A stretch of DNA of 64,000 nt from contig JBLWYD010000006.1 of assembly GCA_048267165.1 (NCBI GenBank), positions 1-64,000 of the forward strand. The letters run 5' to 3'. Both the position numbers and the translations under genes were made by a program. The DNA comes from PGYR01 sp048267165. GTDB lineage: Bacteria > Bacteroidota > Ignavibacteria > Kapaibacteriales > UBA2268. Below are positions 54,374 through 62,449 of the stretch, in pieces (within the stretch, counting starts at the first letter, position 1; each line of letters opens with the position of its first letter). Under the pieces are notes generated by a model. It ran no database searches, was not told where the DNA came from, and was given only the letters and a program-made list of their open reading frames with translations.

Positions 54374-54982
54374 ATGAAAGCAGTAGTAATAGGTGCAACT
54401 GGCACAATAGGAAAAGGAATAGTTGCAGAGTTAGAAAGCAAAGGTTATGAAATAATTCTTGGGTCACGTAATTCAGCTATAAGTATTGACATAGATAATC
54501 CCGAGTCTGTTCACGATTTTTTTGAGGGTACTGAAATGGTTGATGCGATTATTTGTGCTGCAGGTAGTGCTGCATTTGCACCAGTCAATGAGCTAGACGA
54601 AGAGAAAATACAAGCTAGCTTGAATAGCAAATTCGCTGGTCAGCTACGAGTGGCTAAATATGGGCTGAAGAATCTGAATGAGAATGGTGCAATAATATTA
54701 ACAGGCGGTATGTTTGCTTATGCACCTTGGCCATCGACTTCAATGTTGGCTGCTGTGAACAAAGGACTAGAGGGTTTTGCTCTAGGTGCTACATTAGAAA
54801 TGGAAGGTGGCAGAAGAGTAATGGTTGCTCATCCGCCACTACTATCAGAATCAGCTGAGAAAATGGGAATGCCAACTGACCCGTGGCCAAACACCAGCAT
54901 AGTTGCCAAGTCATATTCCAAAGCATTGGAAAGTGGTAAAAGTGCCGATGTATTCTACGTAGATGGTTACGAACCAAAATAA
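54374..54982 (+). CDS. Short-chain dehydrogenase/reductase (SDR)
   Basis: A 202 aa Rossmann-fold enzyme with the nucleotide loop VVIGATGTIGKGI at the N-terminus, DAIICAAGSAAF near 57 and ILTGGMFAYAPWPSTSMLAAVNKGLEG near 110 to 137, read in parts. The usual YxxxK is not exact; the Lys in AAVNKGLEG matches the position. It is shorter than most SDRs, as in the YwnB-like small group. Substrate unknown. It faces away from the ArsR operon. Confidence 0.87.
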   Translation: MKAVVIGATGTIGKGIVAELESKGYEIILGSRNSAISIDIDNPESVHDFFEGTEMVDAIICAAGSAAFAPVNELDEEKIQASLNSKFAGQLRVAKYGLKNLNENGAIILTGGMFAYAPWPSTSMLAAVNKGLEGFALGATLEMEGGRRVMVAHPPLLSESAEKMGMPTDPWPNTSIVAKSYSKALESGKSADVFYVDGYEPK

Positions 54983-55006
54983 TTAGAAAAATCCACGTCA
55001 CTCTGA

Positions 55007-55096
55007 AAACGCCGAAGGCGTTTGAAGAGTCCAGGTAAATAAGAAATCAAATAGTTGAATATAAAGAGAATCTTGAAAAAGGTTCTCTTTTTTTAT
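55007..55096 (+). terminator. Two hairpins after the SDR gene, the second a terminator
   Basis: AAACGCC and GGCGTTT around GAA (55007-55023) sit in a CGTCACTCTGAA...GAAGAGTCC context reminiscent of dispersed Bacteroidota repeats. Further on AAAGAGAA (55063-55070) and TTCTCTTT (55083-55090) are followed by T, forming the terminator. Confidence 0.65.
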
Positions 55097-55131
55097 ATAT
55101 TACATTTTTAGATTCACTTTGAAATTATAAT

Positions 55132-55767
55132 ATCAAACTACTTACGTACATATTACTAGCTTTTGCTATTCAACTTAACGGATATTCTTCAACACGCCCT
55201 GGTCCTCCACAACCTATCTACATTGGCTTAAGCAGTGGGATAAACTACTCGAATGTAGTATATAAAGATATAACTACCGAATATTTATCTTCCTATCAAT
55301 TTTCAATTGATATTGAACAAACATTAAATTATTCAAAGACTAAGGAAGGAGTCAATTCTATGTCCTTTTCTATTAGTTATGATAATAAGAACCTTAATGT
55401 TATGGATACAAATAGTAATGTGAAACACTTAAACTTAACTTATATAATTATTCCTATCAAATACCAACGCTTTTTATTATCGCTCGGTGCAGACAGCCAA
55501 TTTAGAACTAGTTTTTTAATAGGACCCATAGTTAGTTTTCATATTTCTCAATCTCCAAACAATATATTAGAAAAACTTCCTTGGATAAATGTAGGGTTAC
55601 TCTTAGGAACAAAATTTGAATATGATTTAAATCCAAACTTATCTATATTTTTAGATTATAGTTTCCAATTTGGAATGGTTAATATACAAAGTGAAAGAGA
55701 AGGTAGTCGTATTATTAGTAATAATATAAACTTAGGTTTCAAAGTACCAACTAATACTATATTTTGA
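55132..55767 (+). CDS. Outer-membrane beta-barrel protein with no ATG/GTG/TTG start
   Basis: The frame is open from the stop codon at 55120 to 55767. From the ATC at 55132 it reads (I/M)KLLTYILLAFAIQLNG, a normal signal peptide, then PIYIGLSSGINYSNVVY and barrel-like strands to FKVPTNTIF at the end. The first ATG in frame is 55360, which would remove the signal and first strands. Either ATC is used as a rare start, or an ATG was mutated. The protein would have 211 aa. It lies between the SDR and SIMPL genes. Confidence 0.65.
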   Translation: MKLLTYILLAFAIQLNGYSSTRPGPPQPIYIGLSSGINYSNVVYKDITTEYLSSYQFSIDIEQTLNYSKTKEGVNSMSFSISYDNKNLNVMDTNSNVKHLNLTYIIIPIKYQRFLLSLGADSQFRTSFLIGPIVSFHISQSPNNILEKLPWINVGLLLGTKFEYDLNPNLSIFLDYSFQFGMVNIQSEREGSRIISNNINLGFKVPTNTIF

Positions 55768-55846
55768 ATGAGTAAATGTCAACCATCCCAACTAAATAAA
55801 TATAATAATCGTATTAAGAGTTGTTAAAGTAATAAAACAGGATTAT

Positions 55847-56605
55847 ATGGAAAACAAAAATATTTCGAAAAATAATGCTGCTGGATTAGGTCTATTCATA
55901 GCTGTTGGTATTATAGTTGGTGCGTGGCTATTAGGTTGGCATTTCACAGAGGCAAAACGAATAGACAATGCCCACAGGAACTCAATCGAAGTCAAGGGCT
56001 ATGCTCAGAAAGATATTGAGTCCGATTTGGGGCAATGGATGTCCTTGTTGAAAGCTAGGTCTAATGATTTGAGTTCGGCATTTGGAATAATCAATGATTA
56101 TAAAGCTAGAACTATGAAATACCTCAGAGATAATGGTATAGCAGAAAAAGATATAAAACTCGGAGTAGTTTATACTCGCGAGATATATCAACAAAAAGAC
56201 AATGGCTATGGCGAAACTAACCAGTTAGAGGGTTATGAGCTAACTATGAATATCTCATTCCAATCAAAAAATCTGGATAAAGTAGAAGAAATCTCGCAAA
56301 AGGCAACGGATTTAATTCAACAAGGTGTAAATATTAGCTCATTCGAACCACAGTATTTCTACACTAAGATAGAAGATTTGAAGCTAGAAATGCTAGGCGA
56401 AGCGAGTAAGAATGCTTACCAGAGAGCGGAGAAACTAGCTGGTAATACTGATAGCGAAGTTGGTACTTTGCAAAGTGCATCACAAGGTGTTTTCCAAATA
56501 ACTTCTAGAAACTCAACGGAAGTTTCTGACTACGGTAGCTTTGACACACAATCAAGATTGAAAACAATAAAAGCTGTAATAACAGCTTCTTTTTCAGTTA
56601 AATAA
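55847..56605 (+). CDS. SIMPL domain periplasmic protein
   Basis: A 252 aa protein with a membrane anchor (about residues 12-32) and a SIMPL (YggE-like) domain: SIEVKGYAQKDIESDLGQW near 46, LEGYELTMNISFQSKNLDKV near 125 and ASKNAYQRAEKLAGNT near 185. SIMPL proteins form large rings in the periplasm; the function is uncertain, with links to stress and potassium-channel-like assemblies. The terminal strand KAVITASFSVK closes the fold. Confidence 0.88.
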   Translation: MENKNISKNNAAGLGLFIAVGIIVGAWLLGWHFTEAKRIDNAHRNSIEVKGYAQKDIESDLGQWMSLLKARSNDLSSAFGIINDYKARTMKYLRDNGIAEKDIKLGVVYTREIYQQKDNGYGETNQLEGYELTMNISFQSKNLDKVEEISQKATDLIQQGVNISSFEPQYFYTKIEDLKLEMLGEASKNAYQRAEKLAGNTDSEVGTLQSASQGVFQITSRNSTEVSDYGSFDTQSRLKTIKAVITASFSVK

Positions 56606-56689
56606 TATAAAGATAATTCCAAGTTCAAAATTAATTAGTATTCTGTCATAGAGATGACATAAAAAGCTCATTATTGTCAGAATTTTATA

Positions 56690-56803
56690 CAATTTAAGTT
56701 AATATAGATGCGTCTATATATATGTACTGAGAAGTACAACCCTATATTTCATAGGTCCTCCTGTTGAAACGCGCCCCGAACTTCGGTTTAGGGCGTTTTT
56801 TTT
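56690..56803 (+). ncRNA. Possible structured RNA ending in a terminator
   Basis: Between the SIMPL and kinase genes four hairpins follow each other: ATAGA/TCTAT near 56705, GTACT/AGTAC near 56725, CCTA/TAGG near 56745 and a last one (AACGCGCCC...GGGCGTT with inner CCGAA/TTCGG) followed by nine T at 56768-56803. No ORF uses the stretch. It could be a small RNA or just the 3' end of the SIMPL mRNA; I cannot match it to a known family. Confidence 0.35.
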
Positions 56804-56847
56804 TGTGATAACTGTATTGTTTCTCATTAATTCCATATATTGCATTT

Positions 56848-58083
56848 ATGGTAGAGAAAATGAAAAATACAACAGTGATTACAGATATCCTAGATTGCCA
56901 CCCCAATATGGTAGCCTTTGCATTAGATATTGATTACAACTATATTTTCTACAATACTCTCCATAGAATAATAATGAAGAATATCTGGGGAGTAGATATT
57001 GAACTGAATCACTCCATTCTTGATTATATAAAGATAGAAGGAGATAAAGAGAAAGCCAAAAGGAATTTTGATAGAGCACTATTGGGTGAGAGCTTCACAT
57101 TGATAGAACAATACGGTGAAGAACACTTCGAAAGAGAGTACTTTAAAGATACTTACTACCCTCTAAAAGATGAAAATGACATTATTTATGGGATTAGCGT
57201 AACTGTTGAAGATGTGACTCTAAGTCAGTCCAACAAAGAGGAAGTTGGACGTGCTATAAAGCAGCTAGAAGAACAAGTTGATAAAAGAACTTTAGAACTA
57301 GAACGAATAAATAGCGACTTACAAGAAGAAAACACTAAGCGTATAGAATCACAAAAAGAATTAAACATAGTAAAAGCACAAATAGAAAAAGCTCTGGCAA
57401 ATGAGATGGAGCTTAATAAACTCAAAACGAAATTCATTGCAATGGTATCACACGAGTTCCGTACGCCACTTACAATTATCCAATCTGCTGCATTCCTACT
57501 TGAGAAATCTTATGAGCGAAGCGATGAAGAGAAATTCTACAAAAATCTGGATAAAATCTCGAACTCAATAGATACTATGACGGCACTGATGGAAAATGTG
57601 CTCAACATAGGTAAGTTAGAGCACGGAGAGATAAAAGCTTCGAAGAAAGTATTTGACATTCGTAAGGAAGTAAAAAACCTAGTTGATAATCATAAAGCTT
57701 ACAGCAAAGTTGTGAAAATGGATTTACCCGAAGGTAACGTATTCATTGATTCTGATAAAGTTCTATGTACGCAAATAGTTAATAATCTACTTTCCAACGC
57801 AATAAAATATTCGGGCGAGAAGCCAAAAATAAAGCTGAAAATGATAGCAGACGGATATAATTGCATAATCTCTGTCAAAGATAAGGGCATTGGTATAGCA
57901 AATGAAAACATTGATAATCTGACTGAAGCATTTAAGCGAGAAGATAAAATCTCGAGTTTGGTACAAGGTACTGGACTAGGATTGTCAATAATAAAACATA
58001 ATCTGGATTTGCTCGGTGGAGCTATGAACATAGAAAGTGAATTGGAAATAGGAACTAAAGTAACAATAACAATACCTAGATAA
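56848..58083 (+). CDS. PAS-domain hybrid-free sensor histidine kinase
   Basis: A 411 aa soluble kinase without membrane segments. Residues about 10-125 form a PAS domain (YPLKDENDIIYGISVTVED near 105), then a coiled coil (about 130-190). The phospho-acceptor His is in FIAMVSHEFRTPLTIIQSA near 200. The ATPase part has NLLSNAIKYSG near 313, DKGIGIA near 345 and GTGLGLSI near 374. No response regulator is adjacent, so it is an orphan kinase. Its stop overlaps the PaaY-like start by one base. Confidence 0.92.
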   Translation: MVEKMKNTTVITDILDCHPNMVAFALDIDYNYIFYNTLHRIIMKNIWGVDIELNHSILDYIKIEGDKEKAKRNFDRALLGESFTLIEQYGEEHFEREYFKDTYYPLKDENDIIYGISVTVEDVTLSQSNKEEVGRAIKQLEEQVDKRTLELERINSDLQEENTKRIESQKELNIVKAQIEKALANEMELNKLKTKFIAMVSHEFRTPLTIIQSAAFLLEKSYERSDEEKFYKNLDKISNSIDTMTALMENVLNIGKLEHGEIKASKKVFDIRKEVKNLVDNHKAYSKVVKMDLPEGNVFIDSDKVLCTQIVNNLLSNAIKYSGEKPKIKLKMIADGYNCIISVKDKGIGIANENIDNLTEAFKREDKISSLVQGTGLGLSIIKHNLDLLGGAMNIESELEIGTKVTITIPR

Positions 58084-58685
58084 TGGCAAATATTTTTGAA
58101 TTTGACGGTTTCAAACCAGTTATACATAAATCAGCGTACATCCACCCGAATGCAACTGTAACGGGTAATGTTATAATTGGTAAGGACGTGTATATAGGCC
58201 CTGGTGCTGCTATTCGTGGTGATTGGGGTGGCATAGTCATAGAAGATGGTTGCAACGTACAGGAGAACTGCACTATACACATGTTCCCCGGAGTTACAGT
58301 ACTACTCAAAGAGTCAGCACATATAGGTCACGGTGCTATAATACACGGTGGTGAAATTGGTCGTAATACTCTAGTGGGTATGAACGCCGTAGTTATGGAT
58401 AATGCTAAAGTCGGAGATGGCTGTATAGTTGGCGCACTTTGCTTTGTACCAGCAGATATGGTTATACCAGATAGAAAAGTTGTAGTTGGGAATCCAGCTA
58501 AAATAGTAAAAGATGTATCAGACCAAATGCTCGATTGGAAAACAGAAGGCACAAAGCTCTACCAACAACTACCGAAAGAATTACGTTTAACACTTAAGCC
58601 GTGCGAGCCACTAAGAGAAGTGCCAGCCGATAGGAAAACTCAAGAAAATAAGTATAAAACTTGGAACGAAAATAAAAAAGCATAG
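58083..58685 (+). CDS. Hexapeptide-repeat protein, PaaY/gamma-carbonic-anhydrase-like
   Basis: A 200 aa left-handed beta-helix protein. Hexapeptide repeats run from ATVTGNVIIGKDVYIGPGA near 20 to ARVGDGCIVGALCFVPADMV-like rungs near 120. GAAIRGDWGGIVIEDGCNVQENCTIH and AHIGHGAIIHGGEI carry the Asp/Gln and His residues of the PaaY/gamma-CA group, where three His bind a metal at trimer interfaces. PaaY acts as a thioesterase in phenylacetate use, but no paa genes are here, so the function is open. Confidence 0.85.
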   Translation: MANIFEFDGFKPVIHKSAYIHPNATVTGNVIIGKDVYIGPGAAIRGDWGGIVIEDGCNVQENCTIHMFPGVTVLLKESAHIGHGAIIHGGEIGRNTLVGMNAVVMDNAKVGDGCIVGALCFVPADMVIPDRKVVVGNPAKIVKDVSDQMLDWKTEGTKLYQQLPKELRLTLKPCEPLREVPADRKTQENKYKTWNENKKA

Positions 58686-58688
58686 AAT

Positions 58689-59294
58689 ATGGATATAAAC
58701 CTAGTACCTTACTCATCAGCAGTATTTGCTGTTACGATTTTACTTTCATTATTTGTGATGTACAGACAACAATCACTATACAATAAGCTAATGCTAATAC
58801 CCATTGCAATCAATGAAAATAAAGAATGGTACAGATTTATAACAAGCGGATTCATCCACGCAGATTTATTCCATTTAGGATTCAATATGATGACATTCTA
58901 CTTCTTTGCTTTCAAATATGAGAGTTTCGTTGGTGGATTGCAATTTCTGATAATCTATATGGGGTCTATGGTATTAGCCGACGTAGTCACTTATCTGCGG
59001 AATAAGAACAACCCAAGGTACGCAGCGCTAGGAGCGTCTGGGGCAATATCAGGGTTATTGTTTAGTTACATACTTTATGACCCAGAGATGAGCCTATATC
59101 TTATGTTCATCCCAATACCTATACCTGCTCCAATATTTGCGATACTCTATTTAGTTTACTGTTGGTATGCCGATAAAAAATCGCAAGACAATGTAAATCA
59201 TAACGCCCATTTGTGGGGAGCAATTGCTGGACTAGTAATTACCGCTTTGATTGATTTCTCTGTCTTCCGTGGTTTCTTCCAGTATATATTTTAA
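58689..59294 (+). CDS. Rhomboid-family intramembrane serine protease
   Basis: A 201 aa membrane protein with five to six helices. The rhomboid motifs are complete: SGFIHADLFHLGFNMM near 54 (H-x4-N region), ALGASGAISGLLFS near 112 with the Ser nucleophile in GASG, and HNAHLWGAIAGL near 175 with the catalytic His. Rhomboids cleave membrane proteins within the bilayer. It begins four bases after the PaaY-like gene. Confidence 0.92.
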   Translation: MDINLVPYSSAVFAVTILLSLFVMYRQQSLYNKLMLIPIAINENKEWYRFITSGFIHADLFHLGFNMMTFYFFAFKYESFVGGLQFLIIYMGSMVLADVVTYLRNKNNPRYAALGASGAISGLLFSYILYDPEMSLYLMFIPIPIPAPIFAILYLVYCWYADKKSQDNVNHNAHLWGAIAGLVITALIDFSVFRGFFQYIF

Positions 59295-59580
59295 TTAGAT
59301 TAGTCTGTACATCGACAAGACTCAGAGTGGCGAAATATTTGTAGTCTAAGGTAACCCCACTTACTACAAAGCTCATGCCTTCGGCTTGGCAGACTTCGTA
59401 GGGGTAACATATAAAAATCTACATGGGGTCTTCAGCAAACAGTAACTCAAAATGGGACTAAAGTCCAAATTAGTGTTGGTAGCGCTTCTATCCGTTGGTT
59501 AAAGCCAACGGCATTACAAATCATCAAAATCTCTACTCCCAACATATCCCCCTCCCATTTTACCAACAAGCAATAATTAA
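59295..59580. repeat. Degenerate REP-like unit and other palindromes
   Basis: No gene. A worn unit CAGAGTGGC...ATATTTGTAG at 59323-59344 resembles those of the transposase arrays. GTAACCCC (59350-59357) pairs with GGGGTAAC (59400-59407), enclosing ATGCC/GGCTT-like inner arms. CCGTTGG and CCAACGG form a hairpin near 59492-59511. Confidence 0.6.
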
Positions 59581-59603
59581 CTTTATCTTTACATAAGTTT
59601 AAT

Positions 59604-59611
59604 TATATTTG
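59604..59611 (+). promoter_or_regulatory. Possible -7 element of the 59644 lipoprotein gene
   Basis: TATATTTG fits TAnnTTTG; CTTT(A) near 59581 is at the right distance for a weak -33 element. Confidence 0.45.
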
Positions 59612-59643
59612 TATTCTTATATTTAAACTATAAAGGATAAAAA

Positions 59644-60642
59644 ATGAAAAAAATTACAATCTCCTTACTGGCTCTATTGGCTCTAGTATTTATATCTTGT
59701 GGCGAAGAAGGCCCTAAAGCTCCTGATGCTGGTGAGTTGAAGACTTATTCAGACGATGCGGCTAAGTTCTCAATCGATTTCCCTAGTAACTGGGAAGAAA
59801 ATAAAGTTGTAGGGAAGCAATTCCAAGCGTTCTCAATGCCCGAAGGCAAGGTGAGATTCACTACATTCGCTACAGAAGGCGTACCTGTTGCTAGAGTTTC
59901 TTATACAGTTTTGGTTTTGGACTCTGGTCAAACATTGCAAAAAGCACTTGATACGAGTAAAGTATTTACTCCTGAGTACTACACAGCTCCCGTAGATGTC
60001 AAGATAGACGGTACAACTGGTAAGAAAATCACTTACGGTTTCCCTCTTACAGATGGTGAATTCAATGGTGAGATTATTGTTGGTACAAAAGATAACAAGC
60101 TATATAACATAATCAAATTCGAAGCTTTCGCTGGTACAATCGAGCAATATAGAGCTGCATTTGACAATATATTAAAATCAGTAAAATTGGGTGTAATGCC
60201 TGAGCAAAGCGTTATAGTTGGTGAAGCAGAAGAATTACCACCACCATCTACTACTATGAAAACTGTAAAAGGTAATGGCTATTCTATCTCTATCCCTGAC
60301 AACTTCGAAGCAATCCAAAAAGGAAGTGCTACTATGTATGCTGGTGAGAGAAGAGGCGATTCGTATGTATCTGTTTCAGCTAGTAAAACTAACTCTAAGA
60401 ACCTAAAAGGTACTGCTGAGAAAAATGCTAAAGCAGTTGGTTCTGATAAACTTACGAAAATGAAAATTGGTGGGCAAGAAGCGTATATGGTTTCTTATGC
60501 GGCAACTGCAAAAATCCACAGAGATATATATTATGTAATCAACAATGGTATGTTATACCAAATAGTAGTTGATTATTTCAATGAAGAAGCTGACCTATAC
60601 AAATCTGTATTGGGTAAATCGGCTACAAGTTTGAAATTCTAA
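59644..60642 (+). CDS. Lipoprotein with two PsbP/Mog1-like domains
   Basis: A 332 aa lipoprotein (lipobox FISC, Cys near residue 20). Two repeats of a PsbP-like fold follow: YSDDAAKFSIDFPSNWEENK near 36 and TVKGNGYSISIPDNFEAIQK near 208, each ending in a strand pair and helix (AAFDNILKSVKLG; KSVLGKSATSLKF). The family is often annotated as DcrB/PsbP-like in many bacteria with no firm role. It is followed by its own terminator. Confidence 0.75.
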   Translation: MKKITISLLALLALVFISCGEEGPKAPDAGELKTYSDDAAKFSIDFPSNWEENKVVGKQFQAFSMPEGKVRFTTFATEGVPVARVSYTVLVLDSGQTLQKALDTSKVFTPEYYTAPVDVKIDGTTGKKITYGFPLTDGEFNGEIIVGTKDNKLYNIIKFEAFAGTIEQYRAAFDNILKSVKLGVMPEQSVIVGEAEELPPPSTTMKTVKGNGYSISIPDNFEAIQKGSATMYAGERRGDSYVSVSASKTNSKNLKGTAEKNAKAVGSDKLTKMKIGGQEAYMVSYAATAKIHRDIYYVINNGMLYQIVVDYFNEEADLYKSVLGKSATSLKF

Positions 60643-60669
60643 ACTTATTTAGAATAATTATCGTATTAG

Positions 60670-60703
60670 AACAGAGGGTTGGTTACAATCCTCTGTTTTT
60701 TTT
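60670..60703 (+). terminator. Intrinsic terminator after the PsbP-like lipoprotein
   Basis: AACAGAGG and CCTCTGTT arms, then eight T. Confidence 0.85.
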
Positions 60704-60799
60704 TGATATTTATAAATTCCACAAAAAAAGGGAATTCTGAATATTTACTTTAAATTGCAAGATTATACGAAACACAATACTTAAATCAACCTAGAAAGA

Positions 60800-62323
60800 A
60801 TGAAAAATCTGTTAGAACTTAACGCTTGGCAATCACTTAACGAACACTTCTTTAATATAAAGCATCTGAAGATGAAGGATATGTTTCAGTATGATGATGG
60901 TAGAGCTGAAAAATATACTTATGAATTGAATAATATTTATTTCGATTTGAGTAAAAACAGAATCAATTTTGATACTTTTTCTTATTTCGTTGATTTGACC
61001 AAATCTTTAAAATTTCACATTAGAATACCAGAATTATTCGAAGGTGAAAAAGTAAATAATACTGAAGATAGAGCTGCTCTGCATACGGCATTGCGTGCTT
61101 ATGACAATATTCAGTTTGAAGAAATAGCAAACGAACGTACTGCATTCCTCGACAAAGCAGAAGAAATAATAGCTGATGATAATGTAAAACATATAGTTCA
61201 ACTAGGTATTGGTGGGTCATACATAGGCCCTAAGATGGTAAACGAAGCTCTAAACAAATATTCGAACAATCGATTTACAATAGATTACATAGCTAACACT
61301 GACAATACGGATTTTGAAAAGGTATTTTCAAGAATAGATGTCAAAAAGACGATCTTTGTCATTGCTTCCAAATCTCTAAGCACTTCAGAAACTCAATATA
61401 ATCTGAATAAAGTATTAGAAAAACTAGAATTATCACAACCAAATGAACAGTTCATTTGCCTAACTGCGAGCAGTGAACGAGCACTAGAGATAGGGTTTGC
61501 AGAACCTAATATACTAAAGTTCTGTAGCTCTATAGGTGGTAGATATTCACTATGGTCTTCTATCGGGTTTACAATAGCATTGAATATTGGCAAATCGAAT
61601 TTTGAAGAGCTATTAAAGGGAGCCGAAATTGCTGACAAACATTTTGCAGAAACGGAAGACTATTTCCAGAACATCCCATTCCTATTAGCATATATAAATG
61701 TATGGTATCGTAATTTCTTCGACCTAAGAGCTAAGGCAAATATACCCTACTCCGATGCTCTGAAGTATTTACCAGAGTACTTGCAGCAGTTAGAAATGGA
61801 AAGTTTGGGCAAGATAATAGACAAGCAAGGCAACAAAGTTAATTATGCTACTGGTGGTACAATATTCGGAAATATCGGTACTAATTGCCAACACTCATTC
61901 TTCCAGATGCTACATCAAGGAATAGATATAATTCCTGTTGATTTCATTGCAATTGCTGATTCTGACACTCGTTTGCTAGCTAATTGCTTCGCACAATCAC
62001 GTGCTTTGATGATGGGGCAAGACCTATCGGAAGTAGCAGAAGACGAGGTGACTGGATACAATACTCACAAGTTTTTCCCTGGGAACATCCCTTCTAATAC
62101 TATAATGTTCGATGAATTAACTCCATCTACTTTGGGTACATTCCTAGCTATCCAAGAGCACAAAGTATTCGTGCAATCGGTAATTTGGAATATCAACCCA
62201 TTCGACCAATTCGGAGTTGAGTTAGGCAAAACAATAGCAAAAGATATAGAACCGAGTATTGTTGCTAAAGATAATCATTTTGATAGCTCTACTAATAATC
62301 TTATAAATAGAGTAAAGCACTAA
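60800..62323 (+). CDS. pgi: Glucose-6-phosphate isomerase
   Basis: A 507 aa enzyme interconverting glucose-6-phosphate and fructose-6-phosphate in glycolysis. It has VQLGIGGSYIGPKMVNEAL near residue 134, ASKSLSTSETQYNLNK near 190, GGRYSLWSSIGF near 247 with the PGI signature, QLEMESLGK near 331 with the catalytic Glu, and SFFQMLHQGID near 366. The end SSTNNLINRVKH carries the conserved C-terminal Lys. Length is slightly below the usual 550 aa. Spacing shows it is monocistronic. Confidence 0.96.
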   Translation: MKNLLELNAWQSLNEHFFNIKHLKMKDMFQYDDGRAEKYTYELNNIYFDLSKNRINFDTFSYFVDLTKSLKFHIRIPELFEGEKVNNTEDRAALHTALRAYDNIQFEEIANERTAFLDKAEEIIADDNVKHIVQLGIGGSYIGPKMVNEALNKYSNNRFTIDYIANTDNTDFEKVFSRIDVKKTIFVIASKSLSTSETQYNLNKVLEKLELSQPNEQFICLTASSERALEIGFAEPNILKFCSSIGGRYSLWSSIGFTIALNIGKSNFEELLKGAEIADKHFAETEDYFQNIPFLLAYINVWYRNFFDLRAKANIPYSDALKYLPEYLQQLEMESLGKIIDKQGNKVNYATGGTIFGNIGTNCQHSFFQMLHQGIDIIPVDFIAIADSDTRLLANCFAQSRALMMGQDLSEVAEDEVTGYNTHKFFPGNIPSNTIMFDELTPSTLGTFLAIQEHKVFVQSVIWNINPFDQFGVELGKTIAKDIEPSIVAKDNHFDSSTNNLINRVKH

Positions 62324-62449
62324 TAAATCTCAACTAGATTGACATAATTTCACTCTGATTATACCCATAAATGTAATTAGATGATGATATCTATGCATAT
62401 TCATTTTAAAATTCTTTCCCATTGCTAAAAATAATAGTTAATTTATACT

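Noticed and set aside
55360..55767. 135 aa start of the outer-membrane protein at 55360
   Set aside because: The frame continues upstream with an intact signal peptide and strands, so this ATG is internal.
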